The notes under the pieces: model-generated
Told to the model about the DNA's origin: nothing
The model's database searches: none
Seen by the model: the letters and a program-made list of their open reading frames with translations, nothing else
Part shown: positions 22,579 through 34,335 of the stretch, piece by piece
Numbering within the stretch: the stretch's first letter is position 1
Layout of the letters: each line of letters opens with the position of its first letter
Program-made: the position numbers and the translations under genes
Assembly: GCA_012845835.1 (NCBI GenBank)
Contig: JABAKD010000012.1
Span: forward strand, 1,321,120 to 1,385,119
Direction: 5' to 3'
Source: Undaria pinnatifida
Taxonomy: Eukaryota > Sar > Phaeophyceae > Laminariales > Alariaceae
Length of the DNA: 64,000 nt

Positions 22579-25500
22579 TTAAACCGTGAAGAAGATCGCC
22601 CCTTTTGTGTACGGTTGGGGGCGAAGTAGAAATAGCTCAACAACATCTAGTACTGGTATATCGCTGGCCTGACCTACCTCCGATGGAGCAGCAGCGTCCC
22701 CCTTCTTGGAGCTGCTCTTCTCAGCAGAAGAACTGGTACTTTGGGTGGCGCTGGTGGTGCTGCCGCTGCCGCCGCGGTAAGCTCCCTTAGACCACTCCCG
22801 GCGGTTGGAGGGGTCTTGGAACACCTTGTGCTCGACGCCTTCCTCCAAGAGGACCTTTAGCGGGTAGTGCTCGGAGCCACCGTCCAGCCTCCCTGAAATC
22901 AGATTATTGTAGATACTTCAAATCAGTACGATTTCGATACGTTGTCAATACGTTTGGACGTGTATCGTTACGTGAGACGACATACGTTTTTTTGGGGGGG
23001 TCCTGGGTCTCGTTCAAATCACTGCTTTGGCTACAAACATAATGCGCACACACTGTCCCATTGATAGCAGTATGTGGTACGTCTTATGATGTGGTATGGT
23101 TTGGTATGATGTGGTATGGTGTGTTGTATGATGTGTTGTGGCGTGTTATAGTTATGTATGCAATGATGGGATATGATAGGGCAATATCAAAACTAGGGTG
23201 GATCACGCCCTTTTTCAAAAGTGTAATCTGGCCTGGACCGATATCCCGCTTTCATATTTTTAGGTATTTCCAGGTACATGGTACAGCAGTATCCTGAACA
23301 TTACCCAAACAGAAAGGCAGCATGAGGAATGAACGAGGTTAGAGCAGCAGGATACATCGAGTGCATGTACGACTACATTCGAAGTTTACCTCGTGTAGCC
23401 GTTGATCATCGCTTGTCTGCAACCTGCAAAGTGTTCTGCATCATCATCGGTCAGGGTACACGCCACGCGCTACCAGCTGCATGCTACGACGTACACCTGT
23501 GCACATCACACTGGTATACAAAGTACACGTGTCTCAAAAGCAGCCAAAACAGAGTTACGCCAGGTGCGGGTGACTTTTGATTCTCGACTTTTCGAATTGA
23601 AAACGATATCATCATGATCGTGCTATCGTACGTATCATGATCAATGTCTGTCCATCGAGTAGAAGACTAGAACTGGCATAATGCATACCACAGCAGTAGT
23701 ATCAACGAAGCGGAATGAATGCCGGGAATGCAGGGTGACTCTCACGCGTACCGGGCATTGACGTGCGCTTTTCCCTCTCACCTTCCGATGCCACCTGCCC
23801 CAGCAAATGCCACTCCTTCTCAGGCACAGCGGCAGGGGCAGCAACAGGGGCAGCAGCATCCGACCCAGCCCTTCTGAGCACCCTCCTCTTGACCCAAGAC
23901 AGGAGGCCCTTCTTCCCCTCCGCGACCTCTCTCTTCTCCCCCTGCACCACTACCTCCACCTCCTCCTTCTCCACCATCTCAACCACCCTCTCCTCCACCC
24001 CCACGTCTTCCTTCTCCACCCTCTCATCCACCCCCTCCACCTTCCCCTCTTCTCTCTCCCCCCCCTCCACCGCCGCCTGCACGTTCTCCTTCTCCACCTC
24101 CTCACTCACCACCTCCATCACCTCCGACTCCCCCTTTTCCACCTCCCCCTTGGTAAGCGTGGCGATCTCGACCGTGGGCTTTGCGATCAGCCCCTCGTTC
24201 GCAGCCATTACAGATGCAGCAGCACCAGCACTATCAAGAGCGGCAGCAGTCTCGGTGGTTTTGAGCACCGGCCGCTTCCTTCTGAGGGCCCAAGACAGCA
24301 TGCCATCCAGGTCATCCTCGTCCTCCTCTCCCTCCACCACCTCCATTTCCACCACCTCTCCCTCGGGAGTAGCTTGCACGACGATCTCCTTGGTGACCTT
24401 CATCTTGGAATCGTAAATGGTGATCACCGTTCCTGGGGTGGTGGGCATCCCTCCCCCGAAGGTACCGATCTGATAAAAACATCACCATCCAAGGTTTAGG
24501 AAGAAAATCTAGCCAAACAGGGTGTAGTGGTGCATAGTGCGACGCGAGTCGGCGAGGCAAGGGAATGCTGAACGCTGCTCGTGATAAAACGCACGGTAGT
24601 GGGAGGTGAGGACGAAGGCCCCTGCTATGTGCTACCTGGTATGTGACCTCGGGCCTGAGGTACGAGATGGGAGGGAGTTGGAGGACTAAAAAGAGTCCGA
24701 AAACAATTTTTGAAAAACGAACAATGAACAATGGGTGGGATGGAAAAAGCGGAACAAAAATCAAACAGCGACTACTACCACGTACAGCAGTTCACATCGA
24801 ACAGCACCGGCGCCTAAAACCAACATGGTCGGGAATTCGATGGGATCATGAGAGGCAACTCGCATTCACGGAGAGCGTCGCGTGCACTGTGCTCGCACAC
24901 ACGCGGCGGTGTAGTGCTGACTGGGCGAGGTGGGATCTTTCCGACGCGGGCCTAAGGTTGGAGGGGAACTCAGGAGACAAGCGAGGACGAACAGATGCAA
25001 TGAAGGCAAGAAGAAGAGAAACTCTCGAGAAGGCAACAGTGTAGACTAATGGCTGGTGTTCGTTTGGACGTGAGACCCATGTATAGCTTCAAGAAAAACG
25101 ACAACTACTTCGATATCATCAAGCGTCTATGAATAGGAAGGGCGTGCAGTAGTAAACCAGTACGGCTAATGTATCAATTACGTGCCGCACAGCGGCCCCT
25201 TTCATGCAGTCGGACACATTCCCTAGCCCCCAGCGTCCCGGGTTTCTTGCGTGGTCGATGCTGTAATAGTCAGTTTAGCTGAAGTGTATTTTTCATGTTT
25301 TTGTAGTTGGTTTCTTCGAGATTCGTCCCCGCTGAAATCACGAAGGGATCAAAATATGTCGACTACCAGTTTTAGTGTTTTTGCGCTCTTCATTTTGTTT
25401 TCCGCCTTCTTCATTTTTGCTTTTTCTTATTAACTGCGAACAGCCTGGCGCAGTGGCGTACTCACTGGCTTGCACATATTTTTGCTCTTTGCCCGCGTGT

Positions 25501-26676
25501 TCATTGCGGTTGGTATTGCATGGCTGTTTATTTGCAACGTGTATCTCTGCCTCGTAGTTGGTGGTCACAGAGCTCATCTCTGCTCTATTAGTCGTCAGCA
25601 CGGACACTGACTGGTTTGTGCTGGATGTAGGTGGATGGGAACATTAGGTTAACCCGAAGAACACGCAGCTACTATTAATGACTGTATGTAGTGTTCGAGA
25701 CCCTGGTGGTGTGACTGTCTAAACTGAATATACCTGGTACCAATTTTAGTGCTCAGGCTCCTACAGGTGTGACCGTCTAGACATACCATAGTCTACTAGT
25801 TTGAGTATCGGAGTGAGTGACGACGCGACGACCGACCACGCCCAAAACTGTCGTCTCCTGCGACACGTCCGCACCACAGTGTTGATGGGTCCACAAATAT
25901 ACTTACCGGTACACTACAAAAAAATCACCTCATCATTATGCCAGTCATTAGACGAACAAGTAGATTATTTACCTGGCGTCAGTTATACAACTAGATTCGT
26001 CGTTGTTGGCATGCCCAGTAGACCACCCACAGCAAACATACATACACCGCCCGCAGCTCTAAACATTAAACACCGGTACCAGTATCCACAACAAAGTCTA
26101 CCAGAAGTACATAACAGCAACAACAGCAGCATGTTATTACCATAAATCGCGGTGTATCGCGGCTTTGATTTAATAGTAAAACTACTATAATTAAGAGCCC
26201 TCGTCAGACTACACGTACTCGCATACATCTAGTCTAGTCTAGACTACAGCATCTATTTTTCCAGGCCAAAGCTGAATACTTGAAACACCAGAAACAGAGA
26301 CTGAATACCTCACCTCGTTCAGGCGTTCGATAGCTCCTGCAATCTCTCGAATCACGCCGAAAGGGCCCATCAGCTCCAGCGGCGGGCACGCGTCACCTCG
26401 AGACTTTCTTTCCGCGTAATCTTTGGCGGACGGAACCCTAGGGAGGTTCGCCGCGCTCCCAGCCCCGAACCCTCTAACCTGCGGCAGAGTTTGGCCTAGG
26501 CCGAAGCCGGTGCTACTGCCCACGGGAGCCTTGCTGGGGGCATCGTTCTTCTTGGTCCACTTGTTGTTGTTGCTGCTGCTGCTGGTCATTGTGGGTGCCG
26601 TCACAAAGGCTTTGCTGGTGTTCAGCAGGCATGAAATCGCGACGACGAGCGCCGATATCGCGCCGCGGCCTAGCAT
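22579..26676 (-). CDS. Predicted plastid-targeted protein of unknown function, three exons (unit A)
   Basis: Exons 26676-26314, 24469-23782 and 22892-22579 are bounded by GAG|GTGAGG, TATCAG|ATC, GAAG|GTGAGA and TTTCAG|GG. They join in frame to 454 codons. Residues 1-23 are a signal peptide and SKA|FVTAP is an ASAFAP-like transit motif, so import into a red-type secondary plastid is expected. A Ser/Asn-rich linker follows, then a compact region ending GPFGVIREIAGAIERLNE and continuing in exon 2 as IGTFGGGMPTTPGTVITIYD. There is an acidic patch near 167-174 and a Glu/Val-rich, probably helical stretch around 218-305. Two GhLSW-x2-RR motifs (177-186 and 309-321) flank that stretch. Exon 3 carries EHYPLKVLLEEGVEHK and REWSKGAYRGG. 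I do not recognise the family. A GAG|GTAGGT donor at 22678 could instead splice to a further exon, giving a different C-terminus. Confidence 0.75.
24525..24760 (+). mobile_element. SINE fragment inside intron 1
   Basis: GCGACGCGAGTCGGCGAGGC, GTGATAAAACGCACGGTAGT, ACCTCGGGCCTGAGGTACGA and GGGTGGGATGG follow the order of the subfamily 2 SINE body, antisense to the host gene. The tRNA-like head is missing. Equivalent copies sit in the same intron in units B and C, so the insertion predates the array. Confidence 0.7.
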
Positions 26677-26705
26677 CGTGCCAACACCAGTAGTAGTTAG
26701 TGTTG

Positions 26706-26974
26706 GACCCAGGCTACGGTAGGGGGGTCCCCTTTTGGACCGTTTATTTCAGTGGCTAGGGGCCACTCGCGCGGGTAACCCCTTTGTTCCTATGCAATCT
26801 TACGTTTCCTTTACGTTTTACGTTGACGAAATCAATCCGTAATGCAAAGGTGATCTAAGCTGCGGTAAACCAAGTTCCTAAACTATCTTCATCCGTAGGG
26901 TACAGAGCTACTCGTGCGAGTGGCTCAAACACACCAGTGAAAATGGGGGTACCCCCCCTACCGTAGCCTTGGTC
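26706..26974. mobile_element. 269-base MITE with GTTG target duplication, upstream of the gene (unit A)
   Basis: The ends are near-perfect inverted repeats: GACCCAGGCTACGGTAGGGG at the left against the same with one change read from the right. GTTG flanks both sides. Unit C shows the empty site with one GTTG (54988-54996), so the duplication and the ends are exact. No coding capacity. It lies 29 bases from the gene's ATG, so it has replaced the proximal promoter or leader sequence. A 4-base duplication with no fixed sequence does not point to one superfamily. Confidence 0.9.
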
Positions 26975-28915
26975 GTTGGCGTTCCGTTTCCCTCTGTGTT
27001 CCTATGCAGCTCGGCTGTTCTTGTAGCAAGCACAGGCAGGCAAGGTTCCAATGAATGCCGTTGCTGCAGTGTAAACGAAGATCGCTTTTCTCGCTTGGCG
27101 GTGCTGCTTGCTCCGGGTAGCGTACAGGGTCCGAGTCCGACAAGGAGGGAGTATGCGATCGATCAATGCACCGGATCTTGCTGTCGAATACTGGTATGAT
27201 AATAGCAGAGGGTGCTCGATCACACAGGCTGACCGAGCGTGTGCTGTGCTCTCGATGCAAGCCGGGGCTTCTGCTCTGTTGTGGCAAAGGGAAGAGCGGC
27301 GCGCGTTGAGAAAATGGGCCTCTGCGGCGGTTTCTCCCCACGGCTCTGCAATTGTCTTGATCGTGAACACACGCCTTCCTTACAGTATCCAAACCAACCG
27401 TCACAAGAGCATCACAACCGTCACAAGAGCATCACGAAACGGCATGAGACGCCCGGATGTTTTCGGATTTTGTATTTTTCGCTCGACATCGACATCGCAC
27501 ATTTAATACGGACTGCAGTTGTAAGAATACGTGTCCGACCAGCGATTGCAGGCACAGCAATAATTATTACTCTGTGGCTACGACTATCACCGCGCCCCAT
27601 ATACTATCGCAGTCTACACTATATGCTCATTCGTGAACCGAAGATCAATCACACATCAAAGACCAAATTCAAAGGCGTCGGTCGACGGCGCTCTTGCCCC
27701 TTCACAGGCGACCATCGAGGATTTACAGTAGTAGAACTGTAGTTCCAATATATTGTCCGTGAAATTATTGAAATACATCAGCGCCATGAAATCGACCAGA
27801 AGGGTGGCCGAGATACTCATCTTTGGATATTGGCGCGCACGTCGTCACAGCAACTAACTACCAGGTACAGCGTAGGTGCAACCGAACAAGCACTGCTACA
27901 CAAACACGAAAAAAATATCAGCAGTTCGAAGGAACGTATTGCCTACACTTACTGTAGTTAGTGTATCAGAGAACCGAAATGATCCTGCGAAACCCCTTGG
28001 CCAGCCCCGTGAGAGGAGCTCGTCAGAACGGTCATGCTCCATCTCGTGCCTTCGGGTGGGCGCAAAAAGCGATATACGCTGGCTCTATTGTGATTTCTCT
28101 AGATGCTGGCTACAAAGGCAATGCCGAGGACTTCCAGCCTGAGCGACAGCTCATTCCAAGGCTAGTGTACAGCCCCACAGGACTGTCATTTTTTTTTTTT
28201 TGAGTTGTACACAGTTGGTCTGCTTTCTAAAAAAAATCCGTCCGTTCTCATTTTAGGCTCCGTTCCCATTTTTCAGAAAACTCTGTTATTATCGACCAAA
28301 CCACCACCGAGAGAGGCGATAAATCGTGAACATCAATGAGTGGTGACCGGGGCAACAGCCGCGCTCACGGCCATACTGCGCTATGATCATACCATAACGT
28401 ACCTCGGCTGTGGGGCTTCAACACAAACAATGGCGGTCGCAAGCCCAATTTTGCCACCACAGCTCGATAAGCCAAATGCCGCGACAAAGAAGAAGCGAAA
28501 CTACCGAAAACCAAGAAGATGCCTCTAGACGCCGATGGTTGCCGCGTCGCCGTCACGGCAGATCTATGCGTTATTCCGAGAGGAAAATAAACATTGACAA
28601 TAATACGCAATACGTGGTTTCCCGATAGGCGCCAAATTCGTTGGAATCGAATTCAATTCGATTAATAAAAAATGAATACTCCATATTGTTATTTAAAAGT
28701 GTCCTTCGTCAATATAATACGGTGCCCACGGGTTAGAAACGAAAGAAACACGGACACGGCCTATACCAGGCGCTGCTACCATCATACCTGGTATACGATA
28801 CGTACTGGTACTGCTGTACATTCGGTGTTCGGTTGGTTTCACTGACGACAAGATACAGACATTATAATAAGAATGCATAATACACTCTTTGGGCTATTAA
28901 ACCTGAATTAATGCA
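26975..28915. other. Upstream region of the gene and conserved U sequence, no gene recognised
   Basis: Holds the likely promoter side of the minus-strand gene and then sequence shared with 8900-11230. Two overlapping open frames at 27108-27742 are disrupted or altered in unit C. A frame at 27961-28203 differs from its paralogue at 9238 almost only by amino-acid-changing substitutions. Neither looks selected as protein. A 12-base T run lies near 28190. Confidence 0.55.
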
Positions 28916-28919
28916 TGTG

Positions 28920-29290
28920 GGCTCCCCGGGTATTGTAACGAAGGTATACCCGTACCACGGGTAACGTGCCACAGTCTTAAAGAAGTCACAGAAGTTCCGG
29001 GTTAGGGTATGGGGATCTTACAGAACTTACAGAAACTCCGGCTACGGTACGGAAGTGTTACAGAAGTCACAGAAGTTCCGGGTATTGTGGCACGGGCGTA
29101 CAGAACTCACATACGTTATTAAAACGATATACCCGTACCCCGGGTATTTGTGGCGCTGGCGTGCAAAACTTCCAGAAGTTCCGGGTACGGGTATGAATGT
29201 CATACAGAACTTTTAGAAGTTCTGGGTACGGGTATAAATGTCCCACAGAACTCACAAGAGTTCTTTTGTACGGTAATACCCGGGGGTAAC
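28920..29290. repeat. ACTTCTG / ACCCGTACCC array (unit A)
   Basis: Degenerate satellite, allelic with 11240-11600, 43050-43425 and part of 60255-60440. The palindrome perfect at 11512 is broken here by one substitution (GAACTTTTAGAAGTTC). Confidence 0.8.
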
Positions 29291-29464
29291 TACCCTGGGT
29301 GTGGTTTGTGTATACCCTACAGTACCCAACCTTGAAATTTACCGCTGCAGTGTGGTACGAAAGATGCGCCAGCTTTGAGTCCGATACAAGGGTCGACACT
29401 CATCTTTGCAAGCTACGTGGTACACCGGCCGCTTTTTTCAGGGATGCACATTATTTGACTTTTA

Positions 29465-29870
29465 GGCGGAGGTCCGCGCCAATGACCGCGGAGTTTCCGT
29501 GGACTTCCGTGGGTGATGCCACGGGCTACCGTGGAAATCCGCGAGTTGCCACGGCATGTGCCACGGCTCATGGCACTTCCATGGCAAATACCATGGTTGT
29601 GGCCACCGCACGTGCCGCGGTTCTGTCCGTGGCAACGTCCGTCGAACCAAACATGGCAACCCGCGGAAGTCCGCGGCAATCGCCACGGCAGTTTCCACGG
29701 AATCTGCCGTGGCAATTTCCACGGCCATGCGCATCGCGGCAATCACCACGGAAGTCCGCGGAAGTCCGCGGTAATTGCCATGGCAATTCCCGCGGACGCC
29801 CAACCGCAGCAAAACTCCACGGCCATCCGCGGCCGTCTGCGGCCATTGCCACCGCAATCCTCCGATAGTG
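29465..29870. repeat. CCGCGG/CCGTGG array (unit A)
   Basis: Flanked by the direct 13-base repeat CACATTATTTGAC at 29447-29459 and 29874-29886. Composed of CCGCGGAAGT, GCCACGG and CCGTGG variants. Confidence 0.85.
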
Positions 29871-29952
29871 ATACACATTATTTGACATTTCCAACCATTT
29901 CACCCCAGTGATGCCATTAGGGGCACTCCGACCGGTCTTTCGTATGGGTTAC

Positions 29953-29976
29953 GGTTAGGGTTAGGGTTAGGGTTAG
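29953..29976. repeat. Interstitial telomere-like tract, four GGTTAG repeats (unit A)
   Basis: Preceded by one mutated repeat (GGGTTAC). Lies between the two low-complexity arrays. Confidence 0.9.
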
Positions 29977-30009
29977 TCCATGGTTTGAAAACACACAATA
30001 ATGTGAGAC

Positions 30010-30475
30010 ACCCGGTGTCCGTGGGCGTGGCCCTGGGTCTTGTCGTGGTTGTTTCCGTGGGCCTATTCGTGGATGTTTCGCGGACGTTTCCGTGGGCCTA
30101 TTCGTGGATGTTTCGCGGACGTTTCCGTGGACAAGACCGTGGGTGTTTCCGTGGGCGTGTCTGTGGGTATATCCGTGAGCGTTGCCATGGGTGCTTCCGT
30201 GGACGTTTCCGTGGGTGACCGTGGCTTTTTCGTGAGTGCTGCCGTGGAGATTGCCGTGGAGATTGCCATGGAAATTACAACGGCTCGTGCCAAGGGCCTC
30301 CACGGTGTTCCGCTACTTGCCGCAGCATTCCGTGGAAGTCCATGGAATGTCCGTGGAAGCCCGTGGAAGGGTCGCGGTAGCCTGTGGAGTGTCGGCGGCT
30401 GTCCGTGGAACGCCGTGGACATGACCGTGGAATGCCGTGGAGGTCCGTGGACGCTGCCGCCGTGCTCCGGCAACA
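30010..30475. repeat. CCGTGGA/CCGTGGG array (unit A)
   Basis: Contains a recent-looking internal duplication of about 45 bases (GGGCCTATTCGTGGATGTTT at 30059 and 30094) that is not present in the copy at 12090-12525. Confidence 0.85.
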
Positions 30476-33282
30476 AGACAAACAACGTATAACATCCCTC
30501 CTTTTTTTATGGATGTACCAGTAATATTCTTCAACTTCTTATCGATGACAGAAACAATGGTAGTAACTGTGCAGGTAGTACGTTGTGGTGCATGTATACC
30601 CTTTTTGACGATATGCTCACCCCGTGACACGCGCTAACTAAGCATCACACATAGCTTGCGAATGTAAGATTTGACGAAATCCTCGATCTCGCAGCTGTAT
30701 GAAGTGTATTTTTAGATTTTATTGCAAAGGGATAACGTTTTTATAATTCAACAACTGTTCTTCACTAATTTCAAGTACTTCGTCCATGTAATACGGGGTG
30801 CGATTCTAGAGGGATTAACGCCGAATCTATCGCCCGTTATTTTAGCAGTGCATTGGTTCGGCGTTTGACAGGGTCGCTGTTGGGTGTGTAAGGAGGTCTT
30901 GTTGTTGTCAGGGGTGCTCTCGTCGGGATGAATCATGTAAACGACAATGTGGAGGTGATAGGGTACGTATACACATACCGCCAACCTCCGATCACACAAG
31001 CCAACTACGAAGACGTGTGCACCAACGCCCGGTCTATGAAATCTGCCATCAACATTGGACGTTCATAATGGTTGACGTTCGGCAACATCAACCCCGAACG
31101 CAACCGGAAGCCCAGAGTTCTCTATGAGAACGACCCAAGCTCCCTCTTCTCAGTCAGTGTAAATCTCCCCTCGCTTAACGCCAGAGAGCTTGGTGGAGGC
31201 ACCTCCTTGTCACTTGTACTAAATAACAAGCGAGCCCCGGCGTCGGCCAATATCCGTCCAAGGCCGAGACGAGGCCGACATCATCGGAGGAAGCGGCCGT
31301 CATAGTAACTCATATAAACTTTACCGGCAACGATTGCATGTTTACCCTCGTGCTTGTAGGCCATGCATCAGGTTCACAACTGAATGAAGGTCTTATGGCT
31401 TCAGACACTTGGAGGTGCCAAGCTTCGGCGGTTGTGGTGACAAGGCCGTGTATTTTTGTTGCGACGTCGAACCCTGGCTGACTCTCAATTTTTCTGTTTC
31501 GTTCCCCCGCCCGGTTTGTTTCAAAGGTGTTGAGGTCGAAGTCATGCGTTTGCCGAGACATCGAACGCTTACTGGCGCTCGATTTGTTGCTTCATTCCCC
31601 TCCTCTCTCCTCATCTCCCCCTCATTTGCAAGGTGCTGCGGTCGAGCAAGAAGGACGAGGTCAGGACGCCCAGCTTCTTGGACGCGATGTCGATGGGCGC
31701 ATCATCGGCGAGGCCATCCTCGGACGAGGACTATTTTAGCACCGCTTTGCTGCTGCCCCCCCGCGTTTTGTTGCCTGTCTTGCCGCGCATTAATGCTTGT
31801 CTCGCCGCGGATTGATGCTTGTCTGCTATGTACTGATGGTTTGGGGCTTGAATTTTCTGGCGTCGTTTTCCTCTCGGACATGACACGCGGTGGAATTAGG
31901 GCCCCATGAAAACACACTGATGTGTCTGGCTGGCTTTCTTTTCTCCATCGTACGTTTCATCACGCGGCGCAACCGAGGCCCAATGGAAGCACTCGGCCTT
32001 CGCTGACATGTTGCGTGTATGGAGAGCGTTGGCTCCTTGGCTATTTCCACCATATACACACTCAGAAAATTTTGTGACCCTCAAGCGGTTGGTAGCGACC
32101 GCGTGACGTCTTGCCTCAGAGACCGGGGTAGTCGCTGAGGGCTTTCATTTGCGGCAGGCGTTTTCCTTGCGATGAACAGAGGCGACGCTTGGATCCATCT
32201 GGTGACGAGAAGTCTCCGCTAAGCTTGACGAGCTCGCATGTGTTTGGCTGGCTGGCTGCTTTCGATGCGGCGAGGTTTTTATAATCAAGCACGCGGCGAA
32301 CTTTTGGTATTAATAGGCTTGCGGCGATGTTTTTTCAGGCATGCGACGAAGCATCATGACGCACGCAGCACGCACCGTACAACCATGCGACGAGTTTTAA
32401 TCATACATGTGCAACAAAATGTCAACTCGAGCAAAGGAAACTGCAGTGCGCGGTATTGTGTTCGTATTTGAAAAAGTAAGTACTGCTCCGGTCATGGCGG
32501 AAGCCGAAAGGGACAAGCTTGAGCCTTGGGCTTGAAAGTCAGATCGCGTCCGCTGGAGGACTAAAAACAAAAAAAAAACAAAAGCGTGTGCCTGAACTTT
32601 CACAGCTACCCCTAGGGGACTCCAGGTCTAGGGACCGAGAAAGCGACAAGAGTTGCCGTACGTACACGTGGAACGTATCAAGCTTCTACGAAGCGGGCGC
32701 AACAATTAGAAAGCGTTGTCATCATGCATGCGTGTGTCGTGCACCGTTTCCCCTTGCACCTCGGACATGCCCCCTACCCCAGCGGAGAGGGGTTCTTGGT
32801 GTGGTTCATGCCGTAATCGCCATCTTGTTTTCGGACATGTTTCTATCTGAAGTCCCAGAAGGAAGTGTGTACCCTTTTAGAACCTCGTACACATGTCAAA
32901 CCAACTCCAAGTGATATCCCCCCGATAAAAATTATGCGGTTCCAACGGGGTTAACATATTAAAACACGCCTCTTACTACTCTAGATGGACCATGCTACCG
33001 TGGACAGAAAATAGCTCTATTCCCCTTAGGTCCAGGACCTCATACAACATACCAGGTATCCTCATCAAAAATCGTCGGGGAGAAAAAACCTCCTACATCG
33101 GATAGATCAGATCCCCATTTCATTATTATCTTCCTGGTACATTTAGTAGTATTAAAAGTAGAGTATTTAAAGAAGAGATATGCCTGATTTTTGGTATTAT
33201 CCGCACGATCTTGATCATATTTGCCGGGTGGAATATGTGCGACACGGCTCTTCTTGCGCAGTTGGTTGCCGAATAGTGAAAT
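30476..33282. other. Tail of U, no intact gene recognised
   Basis: Well conserved in all copies (12526-15335, 44608-47413, and inverted in 900-3530). Several frames of 60-170 codons on both strands are conserved only where the DNA is identical. In the diverged left copies they change by replacement substitutions and indels. One frame near 30800-31305 is readable across most of its length but is broken by the same stop codons in every copy. Confidence 0.5.
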
Positions 33283-34206
33283 ATGTGTGATACGGATCTT
33301 GCACAACATGTCATTACGGTATTGTAAGTGTACTCGTGATCTCGGTATTTTAGATTATCTAGACCGTGATCTGTCGGATGTTGTGTGGAAAACTTGGATC
33401 TTCAACGCGATTATTAACAATATTTATGGCCTTCAACCAAAGTACGCGTCACGCACAACAAGTGTTTTATTTCTGTGATATACGTACTACAAGATAGTTA
33501 TTATGATAGTTATTATGCTAACCACATCCCGTCAAAAATGATTGGAACCAAACGTTGACGATGGCATTGTTCTAACGTTATTTATAGCTCGTTTTCCTGG
33601 AGCCTAGGCCGTGGTCACCCAAAAGGCTATTTAAATGATAAAGCATGCCGGTGGAAGAGAAAAACAGCAGTACCATTTCATTCACCTGTTGTGAAAAAAA
33701 ACGCGACCGGAGCATCATGCAGCTTGCGAAGGAGGAGTATCGACCCTTCCTTGGGCTTTTTGAATTGATCGAACTCACAGCTGACGCGTATTGATACCAT
33801 TTTACAAAAGAGTACGTGCATCATAAAAAAGATGGCGCCATCTCATGGTACTTCGACAGGTACGACAGGTACGGTAGCAGCCCCAACGCCGTGCCATGTT
33901 ACATCTAGACCCTGTTTGCCGTGTGGAATCTGTATTTCGCGGCTTCTTGCGCACGTGTTTGACGCCGGGTGAGACCCGGCGGATGATACACGGCTCTTGC
34001 AAATCATCTCAGAACGAAAATATGAGAGTTTATATATCTTTGAACTAGATAGTGGTTTGTCCCGTGTGTGGAAGGTTGGGAATTCAGTCTCCCGACGAAA
34101 CGCCTGCTCTTTGTAGATGCAAACATGCGGTATTATTGGTGGCGTCTCATGTTATGGTAAGTCTCGAGAAGAAAATGGCGAATCCTTCAGGGGGCGACAT
34201 CTGGGA

Positions 34207-34335
34207 GTGAAGGCATGTGAGTAGTAGTGGGGGGGGCGGGGGGCCTGGCATGTGCCCTCGGATCTGAGTTACGAGAAGCGGGAGGGAGCCGGAGAAAGGT
34301 GCGAAGAGCACATTCAGATGGATGGGATGAAACGA
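34207..34335 (+). mobile_element. SINE 3' fragment (unit B)
   Basis: Allelic with 20069-20200; same truncated SINE body. Confidence 0.65.

Larger units (their letters stand above)
19155..33282 (+). repeat. U repeat, unit A (14.13 kb tandem unit)
   Basis: Starts at ATGTGTGATACGGATC after element E and ends at the same point before unit B. It matches unit B almost base for base from about 20300 onward, including identical coding exons. Its first kilobase is more different from B than B is from C. The recognisable gene is on the minus strand at 22579-26676. Confidence 0.92.

Noticed and set aside
23763-24499. Long plus-strand open frames of 217 and 230 codons, Ser/Thr-Pro or Leu/His rich (also in units B and C)
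   Set aside because: They are the antisense of the Glu/Val-rich exon 2 of the minus-strand gene. Their composition follows from that coding sequence, and the minus-strand frame has matching splice sites.
27961-28203. 80-codon frame (MYQRTEMILRNPLAS...) shared by several U copies
   Set aside because: Compared with 9238-9507 nearly all substitutions change the amino acid, and it ends in a homopolymer-derived Phe run. No sign of selection as protein.
30785-31305. Readable frame ending NINPERNRKPRVLYENDPSS as a possible gene
   Set aside because: Broken by the same stops in every copy, and differences between diverged copies are mostly replacements. At best an old relic, with no recognisable family.
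31527-31909. 166-codon and overlapping plus-strand frames in the U tail
   Set aside because: Several frames overlap at once; copies at 13466 and the left inverted arm show indels and replacements. No domain.
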